Below are positions 1 to 7,342 of a stretch of DNA of 64,000 nucleotides, piece after piece (within the stretch, counting starts at the first letter, position 1; the number at the start of each line of letters is the position of its first letter). The stretch covers positions 628,409 through 692,408 of the forward strand of contig NZ_RDBL01000029.1 of the NCBI RefSeq assembly GCF_008042035.1, read 5' to 3'. Source of the stretch: Streptomyces sp. col6 (GTDB lineage: Bacteria; Actinomycetota; Actinomycetes; Streptomycetales; Streptomycetaceae). The notes under the pieces were generated by a model. It ran no database searches, was not told the origin of the DNA, and saw only the letters and a list, made by a program, of their open reading frames with translations. The position numbers were made by a program, and so were the translations under genes.

Positions 1-269
1 GTGCGGCCCCGAGCGCGCGGCCGTGTCCGTGGCCCCGGTGCGCGGGGTGGACGACCAGCTCGGCGGCCGGTGCCTCCACGGGGTCGGTGTCCTCCAGCTG
101 CGGGGCGGGGAGCGGGAGGGCGTACGGCACTTCCTGCTGTCCGCCGGGGGCGTGCTCGCCGGGTACGCGCAGCTGGAGGACACCGACCCCGTGGAGGCAC
201 CGGCCGCCGAGCTGGTCGTCCACCCCGCGCACCGGGGCCACGGACACGGCCGCGCGCTCGGGGCCGCAC
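1..269. repeat. 102-bp perfect inverted repeat (fold-back) at window start
   Basis: Positions 1-102 are the exact reverse complement of 168-269, separated by a 65-base spacer (103-167). The right arm is ordinary mshD coding sequence, including the acetyl-CoA-binding stretch of the N-terminal GNAT domain. The left arm therefore replaces the true 5' part of mshD. The junction lies at a 12-base inverted microhomology (CCTCCAGCTGCG at 91-102, CGCAGCTGGAGG at 168-179). This is the usual geometry of a snap-back chimera or a misassembled contig end. A real chromosomal fold-back is possible but less likely. Confidence 0.93.
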
Positions 270-883
270 TGCTCGCCGCCACCGGGAAGCGGCTGCGGGT
301 CTGGGCGCACGGCGGGAAGGCCGCCGCGCGCCACCTCGCCCAGGTGCTCGGCCTCTCCCTGTTCCGTGAACTGCGCCAGCTGCGCCGCCCGTTGAGCCCC
401 CTGAACCTCGCGGAGCCGGCCCTTCCCCCGGGCGTCACCGTGCGCACCTTCGTCCCGGGCGAGGACGACGCCGCCTGGCTCGCGGTGAACAGCGCGGCCT
501 TCGCCCACCACCCCGAGCAGGGGTCGCTGACCCAGCGCGACCTGGACGACCGAAAGGCCGAGCCCTGGTTCGACCCGAAGGGCTTCTTCCTGGCCGAGCG
601 CGAGGACGGCGCGGGCAGCACGGAGCTGATCGGCTTCCACTGGACGAAGGTGCACGCCGATGAACAACTCGGCGAGGTGTACGTGGTCGGCATCCGGCCC
701 GACGCCCAGGGCGGCGGGCTCGGCAAGGCCCTCACCGCGATCGGCCTGCGCCATCTGGCCGCCGAGGGCCTGCCGACCGCGATGCTCTACGTCGACGCGG
801 ACAACCCGGCCGCCCTCGCCGTGTACGAGCGGATGGGCTTCGTGACGCACGAGGTCGACCTGATGTACCGCACGGAGTCCTGA
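23..883 (+). CDS. mshD: Mycothiol synthase MshD, 5' end missing/replaced
   Basis: MshD acetylates Cys-GlcN-Ins with acetyl-CoA, the last step of mycothiol synthesis in actinobacteria. Two tandem GNAT domains are visible. The N-terminal one contains VVHPAHRGHGHGRALG, and the C-terminal one contains VVGIRPDAQGGGLGKAL followed by the family-typical YVDADNPAALAVYERMGF near the end. Reliable MshD sequence starts only at about position 92-103 (LQLRGGEREGV). Everything before it is the antisense of 168-269, so the 286-residue frame beginning at GTG 23 has an artificial N-terminus and the real first 40 or so residues are not in this window. The 3' end is intact and is followed by a terminator hairpin. 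Confidence 0.9.
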   Translation: MSVAPVRGVDDQLGGRCLHGVGVLQLRGGEREGVRHFLLSAGGVLAGYAQLEDTDPVEAPAAELVVHPAHRGHGHGRALGAALLAATGKRLRVWAHGGKAAARHLAQVLGLSLFRELRQLRRPLSPLNLAEPALPPGVTVRTFVPGEDDAAWLAVNSAAFAHHPEQGSLTQRDLDDRKAEPWFDPKGFFLAEREDGAGSTELIGFHWTKVHADEQLGEVYVVGIRPDAQGGGLGKALTAIGLRHLAAEGLPTAMLYVDADNPAALAVYERMGFVTHEVDLMYRTES

Positions 884-902
884 CCTCCCCTCAACCCGGC
901 CC

Positions 903-928
903 GGGGCGGCGTCGCTTGACGCCGCCCC
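903..928 (+). terminator. Hairpin terminator after mshD
   Basis: Perfect 11-bp stem GGGGCGGCGTC / GACGCCGCCCC with a 4-base loop, 20 bases after the mshD stop codon and followed by TTCCTT. It separates mshD from the GntR operon. Confidence 0.75.
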
Positions 929-938
929 TTCCTTACGT

Positions 939-970
939 CACCCTTTCACTACTCAATTAGTGAAAGGGTG
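939..970. promoter_or_regulatory. Palindromic operator for the GntR regulator
   Basis: Perfect inverted repeat CACCCTTTCACTA (939-951), spacer CTCAAT, TAGTGAAAGGGTG (958-970). It ends at the start of the GntR gene and contains its purine-rich ribosome-binding stretch (GAAAGGG). YtrA-type GntR regulators commonly repress their own ABC operon, and a site here would block both transcription and initiation. That it is the GntR operator is inferred from position and symmetry. Confidence 0.75.
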
Positions 971-973
971 AAG

Positions 974-1384
974 ATGGCAGAGTCCGCGGCAGTCGAGTTC
1001 CGCATCGACCGGCGCAGCGGCGTCGCCACGTATCTCCAGATCGTCCAGCAGACCAAACAGGCCCTGCGCCTGGGCCTGTTGGAGCCGGGTGACCGGCTGC
1101 CCACCGCCCGGGAGGTGGTGGAGGCGACCGCGATCAACCCGAACACCGTGCTCAAGGCGTACCGCGAGCTGGAACGCGAAGGGCTCGTCGAGGGCCGTCG
1201 CGGCCTCGGCACCTTCGTCACCGGGACGCTCGGCGGCGCGGCGGCCGCCGACGACTCCCCGCTGCGCGCCGAACTGGCCGGCTGGGCGGGCCGGGCACGG
1301 GCCGCCGGTCTGGACCGGGACGACGTGAGCGCGCTCTTCACCGCCGTACTGGACAGCACCTTCGAGGGGGACCAGGACCGATGA
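974..1384 (+). CDS. GntR family regulator, YtrA subfamily
   Basis: A 136-residue regulator with an N-terminal winged helix-turn-helix (about residues 15-75; TYLQIVQQTKQALRLG, then REVVEATAINPNTVLKAYREL) and a short helical tail in place of the larger effector domain of other GntR proteins. This is the YtrA layout, and such genes normally precede ABC exporters. ATG 974 is chosen because GAAAGGG lies at a usable distance; GTG 968 in the same frame is an alternative. The stop overlaps the ABC ATPase start (ATGA), so the genes are translationally coupled. Likely autorepressor of the three-gene operon through the palindrome it overlaps. Confidence 0.88.
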   Translation: MAESAAVEFRIDRRSGVATYLQIVQQTKQALRLGLLEPGDRLPTAREVVEATAINPNTVLKAYRELEREGLVEGRRGLGTFVTGTLGGAAAADDSPLRAELAGWAGRARAAGLDRDDVSALFTAVLDSTFEGDQDR

Positions 1385-2271
1385 CAGGAACAGCGCTGGA
1401 GGCCGACGGCCTCGGCATGAGATACCGGAGCAGGCGGGGCGGCTGGGCGCTGCGCGACTGCGCGTTCCGGCTCCCGGCCGGCGCGGTCTGCGCGCTCGTC
1501 GGCCCCAACGGCGCCGGCAAGTCCACCCTGCTCGCCCTGGCGGCGGGCCTCCTGCGGCCGGCCGAGGGCACGATCCGGGTCCTGGGCTCGGCGCCCGGCG
1601 AGACCCGTGCCCGAATGGCGTACGTGGCCCAGGACAAGCCGCTGTACCCGGGGCTGACGGTCGCCGGGACGCTGTGGGCGGGGGCCGAACTGAACCCCGG
1701 CAGCTGGGACCGGGACGCCGCCGAACGCATCGCCGGACCGCTGCCGTCCGACGCGAAGGTCCGCGAGCTGTCCGGCGGGCAGCGCACCCGCCTCGCCCTG
1801 GCCCTCGCGCTCGGCAAGCGGGCCGAACTCCTGCTGCTCGACGAGCCGATGGCCGACCTCGACCCGCTCGCCCGCCACCAGCTCATGGGCGTCCTGATGG
1901 CCGAGGCCGCCGAGCACCGGACCACCATCGTGATGTCCTCGCACATCCTCGGCGAACTGGAGGGCGCCTGCGACCACCTGCTCCTCGTCGACGGCGGCCG
2001 CGTCCGCCTCGGCGGCGAGACGGACGACCTCATCGCCGCCCACGCCGTCCTCACGGGCCCGGTCCGCGACCTGGCCCCGCACACGGTGGTCGAATCCCGC
2101 ACCACGGGTCGCACCCTGACCGCGCTGGTCCGCCCGGAGGGCGCGGTCGACCCGGTCTGGGACCGGGCCGAACCCTCCCTGGAGGAACTGCTGCTGGCCC
2201 ACCTCCGCTCCCCGGAGGCCCCCACGCTGCTCACCCCGAGCACGACGACCCGTCAGGCGGTGGCGGCATGA
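1381..2271 (+). CDS. ABC transporter ATP-binding protein
   Basis: A 296-residue nucleotide-binding subunit. Walker A GPNGAGKST at residues 41-49, Q-loop near 84, signature LSGGQ at 130-134, Walker B LLLLDEP at 150-156 and switch histidine at 188 (SSH). All catalytic residues are present. About 80 residues follow the ATPase core, as in other export-type subunits. It overlaps the regulator upstream and the membrane gene downstream by ATGA, so it is the ATPase of a three-gene exporter. Substrate unknown; YtrA-linked exporters often respond to cell-envelope antibiotics (family knowledge, not shown here). Confidence 0.92.
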   Translation: MTGTALEADGLGMRYRSRRGGWALRDCAFRLPAGAVCALVGPNGAGKSTLLALAAGLLRPAEGTIRVLGSAPGETRARMAYVAQDKPLYPGLTVAGTLWAGAELNPGSWDRDAAERIAGPLPSDAKVRELSGGQRTRLALALALGKRAELLLLDEPMADLDPLARHQLMGVLMAEAAEHRTTIVMSSHILGELEGACDHLLLVDGGRVRLGGETDDLIAAHAVLTGPVRDLAPHTVVESRTTGRTLTALVRPEGAVDPVWDRAEPSLEELLLAHLRSPEAPTLLTPSTTTRQAVAA

Positions 2272-3218
2272 GCGCGCTCGCCCTGCGCGCCCCGGCGCGC
2301 GTCGTCGCACGCATGCAGCGCCGCTCCCTGTGGGCGGGCGGCATACTCGTGGTCCTGGGCATCGCCTTCGTGATCGGACTGCGGATCTGGGTCGCCTCCG
2401 GGCACGAGAACTGCCCGGACGGCGACACCACGCGCTGCGGCGACGGCACCTATCTGCCCACCTACGCCCGCAGCGCGACCCAGACCTACCTGTCGGGCGG
2501 GGGGACCGCCCTCCTGGTGCTCTCCGTGCTCATCGGGGTATTCGTCGCGGGCCCGCTGATCGCCCGTGAACTGGAGAGCGGCACAGTCCGCTTCGCCTGG
2601 GCCCAGTCGGTCTCGCCCGCCCGCTGGCTCGCGGCACGGCTCGCCCTGCCGGCCGTCCTGGCGACCGCCGGCGTGACCGTGCTGGTGCTCGTCTACCGGT
2701 GGGGCCGGTCGGGCGTCCTCGGTGACACCCCCTACGAACTCCACTGGTCCCGGAGCGGCGTCTACCCCGCCCTCGGCCCGGTCGCCCTCGCCTACGCCCT
2801 GTTCGCCGTGGCCCTCGGAGCGCTGTGCGCCGTCCTCGTACGCCGCACACTCCCGGCCATGGCCCTCACGGCCGTGGTCCTGGGCACGGTCATGTACGGC
2901 TTCGGCAAGCGGCGCTACGAGCTCTGGCCCACCACCCGGGGCCTCGGCCACAACCCGTGGCCCAGCGGCAACGCGTGGCCCATCGAATCGGGCATGCTCA
3001 CCGCCTCGGGCAAGGAGCTGTACTGGAAGGACTGCTTCGCCAGGGGCACCGCGGGTCCGGACTGCCTGAAGGACCAGGGCGGGGTCACCAGCTTCGTCGA
3101 CTACCACCAGGCCTCCCATTTCTGGCCCCTCCAGCTCATGGAGACCGGCATCCTCCTCGTCCTCGCCGCAGCCGCCACCGCCGTCGCCTTCCGGGTGCTG
3201 CGCCGCTACCACGCCTGA
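2268..3218 (+). CDS. ABC transporter membrane (permease) protein
   Basis: A 316-residue polytopic protein. Hydrophobic segments occur near residues 22-42, 78-98, 122-142, 165-187, 190-208 and 285-305. Between the first two lies an extracytoplasmic loop with paired cysteines (HENCPDGDTTRCGDG), and a second cysteine-bearing loop (KDCFARGTAGPDC) precedes the last helix. The motif GPLIARELESGTVRFAWAQS resembles ABC-2-type permeases. The start codon overlaps the ATPase stop. It is most likely the membrane half of the exporter; the paired cysteines suggest disulphides in the outer loops. Confidence 0.82.
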   Translation: MSALALRAPARVVARMQRRSLWAGGILVVLGIAFVIGLRIWVASGHENCPDGDTTRCGDGTYLPTYARSATQTYLSGGGTALLVLSVLIGVFVAGPLIARELESGTVRFAWAQSVSPARWLAARLALPAVLATAGVTVLVLVYRWGRSGVLGDTPYELHWSRSGVYPALGPVALAYALFAVALGALCAVLVRRTLPAMALTAVVLGTVMYGFGKRRYELWPTTRGLGHNPWPSGNAWPIESGMLTASGKELYWKDCFARGTAGPDCLKDQGGVTSFVDYHQASHFWPLQLMETGILLVLAAAATAVAFRVLRRYHA

Positions 3219-3470
3219 GGCGTTTCCAAACCCGTCCGGGGCCCCGGCCCCGGGCGGGACCGCCACACACGGCCACCCACCGCTTCCCGCACGTCATGTC
3301 GTCGTAACCGGGCATTCAGACGGCCTTGCGACCCTCGCAGGATGCAGCCAGCTGTGCCGACCCCCCGCAACGGGCGAAATCCCGGCAGAATGCGCCCCGA
3401 CCGCGCCCTCCCCGCGATCTCGTCCTCCTCCGACGCGCCCCCGGAGCGCTCCGGGCGGAACAATGGGCTC

Positions 3471-5726
3471 ATGAGCCAGCAGCCCAGCTCCGAGGTCCCG
3501 GTCCAGCCCGCCGCCCAGCCGTCCGTCGGCGCCCTCGCCGCACACCGGCCGCATGCCGTCGCCTCCCCCTCCTCGCGGGAGGCGGGTCTGTCCACCGCGG
3601 CGGATCTCGATCCCGACATCGACGCGGACGCCGACGCGTACGAGCCCGACGTGGACGGGGACGAGCTGCCTCAGGGCCGCTTCCTGGACCGGGAACGCAG
3701 CTGGCTGGCGTTCAACGAACGGGTGCTGGAACTCGCCGAGGACCCCACCACACCCCTGCTGGAGCGGGCCAACTTCCTGGCGATCTTCGCCTCGAACCTG
3801 GACGAGTTCTTCATGGTCCGGGTCGCCGGCCTCAAGCGCCGCATCGCGACCGGGGTCGCCACCCGGTCCGCGTCCGGCCTCCAGCCCCGCGAGGTGCTGG
3901 ACCTGATCTGGACCCGCTCACGCGAACTCATGGCCCGGCACGCCGCCTGCTACCAGCAGGACGTCGCCCCCGCCCTGTCCGACGAGGGCATCCAGCTGAT
4001 CCGCTGGCCGGAGCTGACCGAGAAGGAACAGGCCCGCCTGTTCACCTTCTTCCGCCAGCGCGTCTTCCCCGTCCTCACCCCCCTCGCCGTGGACCCGGCG
4101 CACCCCTTCCCGTACATCTCCGGCCTCTCGCTCAACCTCGCCGTCGTCGTACGCAACCCGGTCAGCGGCCACCGCCACTTCGCCCGGGTCAAGGTGCCCC
4201 CGCTGCTGACCCGCTTCCTGGAGGCGTCGCCGCAGCGCTACGTCCCCATAGAGGACGTCATCGCGGCCCACCTGGAGGAGCTGTTCCCGGGCATGGAGGT
4301 GCTGGCGCACCACATGTTCCGGGTCACCAGGAACGAGGACCTGGAGGTCGAGGAGGACGACGCCGAGAACCTCCTCCAGGCCCTGGAGAAGGAGCTCATG
4401 CGGCGCCGCTTCGGCCCGCCGGTCCGCCTGGAGGTCGAGGAGTCCATCGACCCGTACGTGCTGGACCTGCTGGTCCGCGAGCTGAAGGTGTCCGACGCCG
4501 AGGTCTACCCGCTGCCGGGCCCGCTCGACCTCACCGGCCTCTTCGGCATAGCGTCGCTGGACCGGCCCGAGCTGAAGTACCCCAAGTTCATCGCCGGCAC
4601 CCACCGCGACCTCGCCGAGGTGGAGTCCGCGTCCGCGCCGGACATCTTCGCCGCCGTACGCGAGCGGGACGTGCTGCTGCACCACCCGTACGACTCCTTC
4701 TCCACCTCCGTCCAGGCCTTCCTGGAGCAGGCGGCCGGCGACCCGGACGTCCTCGCGATCAAGCAGACGCTGTACCGGACCTCCGGCGACTCACCGATAG
4801 TGGACGCCCTCATCGACGCCGCCGAGTCCGGCAAGCAGGTCCTCGTCCTCGTCGAGATCAAGGCCCGCTTCGACGAGCAGGCCAACATCAAGTGGGCGCG
4901 CAAGCTGGAGGAGGCGGGCTGCCACGTCGTCTACGGGCTCGTCGGCCTGAAGACGCACTGCAAGCTCTCCCTCGTCGTCCGCCAGGAGGGCGACACCCTG
5001 CGCCGCTACTCGCACGTCGGCACCGGCAACTACCACCCGAAGACCGCCCGGCTCTACGAGGACCTGGGCCTGCTCACCGCAGACCCCCAGGTCGGCGCCG
5101 ACCTCTCCGACCTCTTCAACCGGCTCTCCGGCTACTCCCGCCGCGAGACCTACCGCCGCCTGCTCGTCGCCCCCAAGTCGCTGCGCGACGGCCTGGCCGC
5201 CCGCATCACCAAGGAGGTGACGCACCACCGGGCCGGCCGCCCCGCCTACGTACGGATCAAGGTCAACTCGATGGTCGACGAGGCGATCATCGACGCCTGC
5301 TACCGGGCCTCGCAGGCCGGCGTCCCGGTCGACATCTGGGTCCGCGGCATCTGCGCGATCCGGCCCGGCGTCACCGGCCTCTCCGAGAACGTCCGGGTCC
5401 GCTCGGTCCTCGGCCGCTTCCTCGAACACTCCCGGGTCTTCGCCTTCGGCAACGGCGGCGAACCCGAGGTCTGGTTCGGCAGCGCCGACATGATGCACCG
5501 CAACCTCGACCGCCGCATCGAGGCCCTGGTCCGGGTCACCGACCCCGCCCACCGCGCCGCGCTCAGCCGCCTCCTGGAGACCGGCATGGCCGACACCACC
5601 TCCTCCTGGCACCTGGGCCCCGACGGCGAGTGGACCCGGCACTCCGTGGACGCGGACGGCCGGCCCCTGCGGCACGTACAGGAAATGCTCATTGACGCCC
5701 GGAGGCGCCGGCGTGCGACGCCCTGA
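3471..5726 (+). CDS. ppk: Polyphosphate kinase 1
   Basis: Reversibly makes inorganic polyphosphate from ATP. The 751-residue protein has an acidic, low-complexity N-terminal extension of about 60 residues, then the PPK N, middle and two phospholipase-D-like catalytic domains. The stretch SHVGTGNYHPKTAR holds the histidine equivalent to the autophosphorylated His435 of E. coli PPK, and GRFLEHSRVFAFGNGG holds the second conserved histidine (His592 equivalent). ATG 3471 is used because upstream in-frame codons give a non-homologous leader. The following CHAD gene overlaps its end by 14 bases. No clear PHO repeat was seen directly upstream. Confidence 0.95.
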   Translation: MSQQPSSEVPVQPAAQPSVGALAAHRPHAVASPSSREAGLSTAADLDPDIDADADAYEPDVDGDELPQGRFLDRERSWLAFNERVLELAEDPTTPLLERANFLAIFASNLDEFFMVRVAGLKRRIATGVATRSASGLQPREVLDLIWTRSRELMARHAACYQQDVAPALSDEGIQLIRWPELTEKEQARLFTFFRQRVFPVLTPLAVDPAHPFPYISGLSLNLAVVVRNPVSGHRHFARVKVPPLLTRFLEASPQRYVPIEDVIAAHLEELFPGMEVLAHHMFRVTRNEDLEVEEDDAENLLQALEKELMRRRFGPPVRLEVEESIDPYVLDLLVRELKVSDAEVYPLPGPLDLTGLFGIASLDRPELKYPKFIAGTHRDLAEVESASAPDIFAAVRERDVLLHHPYDSFSTSVQAFLEQAAGDPDVLAIKQTLYRTSGDSPIVDALIDAAESGKQVLVLVEIKARFDEQANIKWARKLEEAGCHVVYGLVGLKTHCKLSLVVRQEGDTLRRYSHVGTGNYHPKTARLYEDLGLLTADPQVGADLSDLFNRLSGYSRRETYRRLLVAPKSLRDGLAARITKEVTHHRAGRPAYVRIKVNSMVDEAIIDACYRASQAGVPVDIWVRGICAIRPGVTGLSENVRVRSVLGRFLEHSRVFAFGNGGEPEVWFGSADMMHRNLDRRIEALVRVTDPAHRAALSRLLETGMADTTSSWHLGPDGEWTRHSVDADGRPLRHVQEMLIDARRRRRATP

Positions 5727-6732
5727 CCACCCGACCCGGACCACCGCCCCGGCCCACGCCCCCGGCATCACCGGCGTGAGCGCGGGGACGGTACTCGGCC
5801 CGTACCTGCGCACCCAGGCCGCGGACTTCCTGCGGAGCCTGCGCCTGCACCGCGAGAACACCGCCCCCACGGACGCCGGCTCCCGCGCCGCCGACCAGGC
5901 CGCCACCGCGCTGCGCCGCTCCTCCCGCCGGATCGGCTCCGCCCTGCGCACCTTCCGCACCGCGCTCGACCCGCTCTGGGCCGAGCAGCTGCGCACCGAG
6001 CTGACCTGGCTGTCCGGCACGCTGGCCCGCGAGCACGCGTACGCGGACCGGCTGGCCCGGCTCCTCGAAGCGCTGCACGGCCTGTCCGGCGACCCCGTGC
6101 TCCCGGCCGCCCGCACCTCCGGGGACTCCGCCGACAAGAGCCGCCCCGTCCTCGGCGTCGGCGCCGCCCGCGCCGGCGCGCTGCTGGAACGGCAGCTGAC
6201 CCTCGCCCGGACCCGCGCCCACTCCGCCGCGCTCCAGGCCCTCGGCTCCGCCCGCTTCCACGCGGTGGCCGACGCGGTCGCGCTGCTCGCCTCCGAGGTC
6301 CCGCTCGCCCCCGCCGCCACCGGCCCCGCCCGCGAACTGCTGGGCGAGCCCGCGGACCGGGCGGAGCAGCGGCTGCTCGGTGCGGTGGCCGCGCTGCCCC
6401 CGGACGAGGCGGCGGAGCCGTACAACGAGGCGCGCGACGCGCCCTGGCACCAGGCCCGGCTGCTGCTGCGGCTGCACCGGTACGCCCACGAGGTGGTGCA
6501 CGGCGCCCCCGACCCGGTCCTGGCCGCCCCGGTCCACGCCCTCGATCTGCACCGGGACGCGGCGGAGGCGGCCGGCGCGGCCGCCACGGCCGCCCGCACC
6601 CCGAGGATCGCGCCGGCGACGGCGTACGCCCTCGGTGTGCTGCACGCCGACCAGCGCCACGAGGTGGAGGCGGCGCGCGCCGTCTTCCGCGCGAGCTGGC
6701 CGTACGCGACGACGGGCGCGGCCCGGCCGTGA
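5713..6732 (+). CDS. CHAD domain protein
   Basis: A 339-residue alpha-helical protein rich in regularly spaced histidine and arginine (for example RRSSRRIGSALRTFRTALDPLW and the ARLLLRLHRYAHEVVHGA region), the hallmark of CHAD domains, which bind polyphosphate granules. Start GTG 5713 is preceded by GGAGG at 5701-5705; an upstream TTG at 5692 is less well placed. It overlaps the ppk stop and its own stop overlaps the NUDIX start, so the three genes form one translationally coupled polyphosphate unit. Confidence 0.88.
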   Translation: MRRPDHPTRTTAPAHAPGITGVSAGTVLGPYLRTQAADFLRSLRLHRENTAPTDAGSRAADQAATALRRSSRRIGSALRTFRTALDPLWAEQLRTELTWLSGTLAREHAYADRLARLLEALHGLSGDPVLPAARTSGDSADKSRPVLGVGAARAGALLERQLTLARTRAHSAALQALGSARFHAVADAVALLASEVPLAPAATGPARELLGEPADRAEQRLLGAVAALPPDEAAEPYNEARDAPWHQARLLLRLHRYAHEVVHGAPDPVLAAPVHALDLHRDAAEAAGAAATAARTPRIAPATAYALGVLHADQRHEVEAARAVFRASWPYATTGAARP

Positions 6733-7142
6733 GCGGCACGGTGCGGGCGGCGGGCTGCGTGCTGTGGCGCCGGCCGCCCGCGTCCGCCGGGGGCGTGGAG
6801 CTGTGCCTCGTGCACCGGCCGCGTTACGACGACTGGTCGTTCCCCAAGGGCAAGCTGAAGCGCGGCGAGTCCCTGCGGGAGGCGGCGGTCCGCGAGGTCC
6901 TGGAGGAGACGGGCCACCACTGTGTGCCGGGCCCCGTGCTGCCCATGGTCCGGTACGACGCGCACGGCCGCCCGAAGGAGGTCACGTACTGGTCCGCCGA
7001 GGCCACGACGGGCTCCTTCACCCCGAACGACGAGGTCGACGCGGTGCTGTGGCTCCCGCCGACGGCCGCCCGCGCCCGCCTGACCCAGCCGCGCGACCGC
7101 GAGGTCCTGGACGCCGCGGTGGGGACGCTGCCGGAGGCCTAG
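6729..7142 (+). CDS. NUDIX hydrolase (MutT-like)
   Basis: A 137-residue single-domain NUDIX protein. The NUDIX box GKLKRGESLREAAVREVLEETG (residues about 41-62) has the full G-x5-E-x7-R-E-x2-E-E-x-G pattern needed for Mg2+-dependent pyrophosphohydrolysis. GTG start overlaps the CHAD stop (GTGA). It lacks the C-terminal histidine-phosphatase domain of mycobacterial MutT1-type proteins. Co-translation with ppk suggests a role with nucleotides or polyphosphate-linked substrates, such as diadenosine polyphosphates, but the substrate is not readable from sequence. Confidence 0.88.
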   Translation: MSGTVRAAGCVLWRRPPASAGGVELCLVHRPRYDDWSFPKGKLKRGESLREAAVREVLEETGHHCVPGPVLPMVRYDAHGRPKEVTYWSAEATTGSFTPNDEVDAVLWLPPTAARARLTQPRDREVLDAAVGTLPEA

Positions 7143-7191
7143 GCCCGCCCCGGCACCCCCGGCCTCCACGGCACCCCAAGGGCCCCGCACG

Positions 7192-7213
7192 GTTCACCCC
7201 CCGTTCACCCACC
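7192..7213 (+). promoter_or_regulatory. PHO box upstream of pstS
   Basis: Two consecutive 11-base direct repeats, GTTCACCCCCC and GTTCACCCACC. They match the Streptomyces PhoP direct-repeat unit (GTTCACC core). They lie about 130 bases before pstS in the ppk/NUDIX-pstS gap, so PhoR-PhoP control of the pst operon under phosphate limitation is expected. A degenerate third unit may follow (CCCGTAAACCA). Confidence 0.85.
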
Positions 7214-7342
7214 CCCGTAAACCACGTCACCTGATCTGCCTAATTTCAGACCTACCGGGTGCAGCGATCAGCCACTGCACCACCCGCGTCGCACGCCGCC
7301 CGCAACAGCAGCCGCGGCGGCTCCTGGAAGGAACACCCGAAA

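Noticed and set aside
1674..2267. In-frame upstream extension of the exporter membrane gene overlapping the ABC ATPase gene
   Set aside because: The added sequence is Arg/Pro-rich antiparallel-frame shadow of the ATPase; ATG 2268 with ATGA overlap explains the gene.
4791..7190. Very long minus-strand open frame opposite ppk, CHAD and NUDIX genes
   Set aside because: Typical GC-skew shadow: Arg/Ala/Gly-rich, no domain, and fully opposite well-supported genes.
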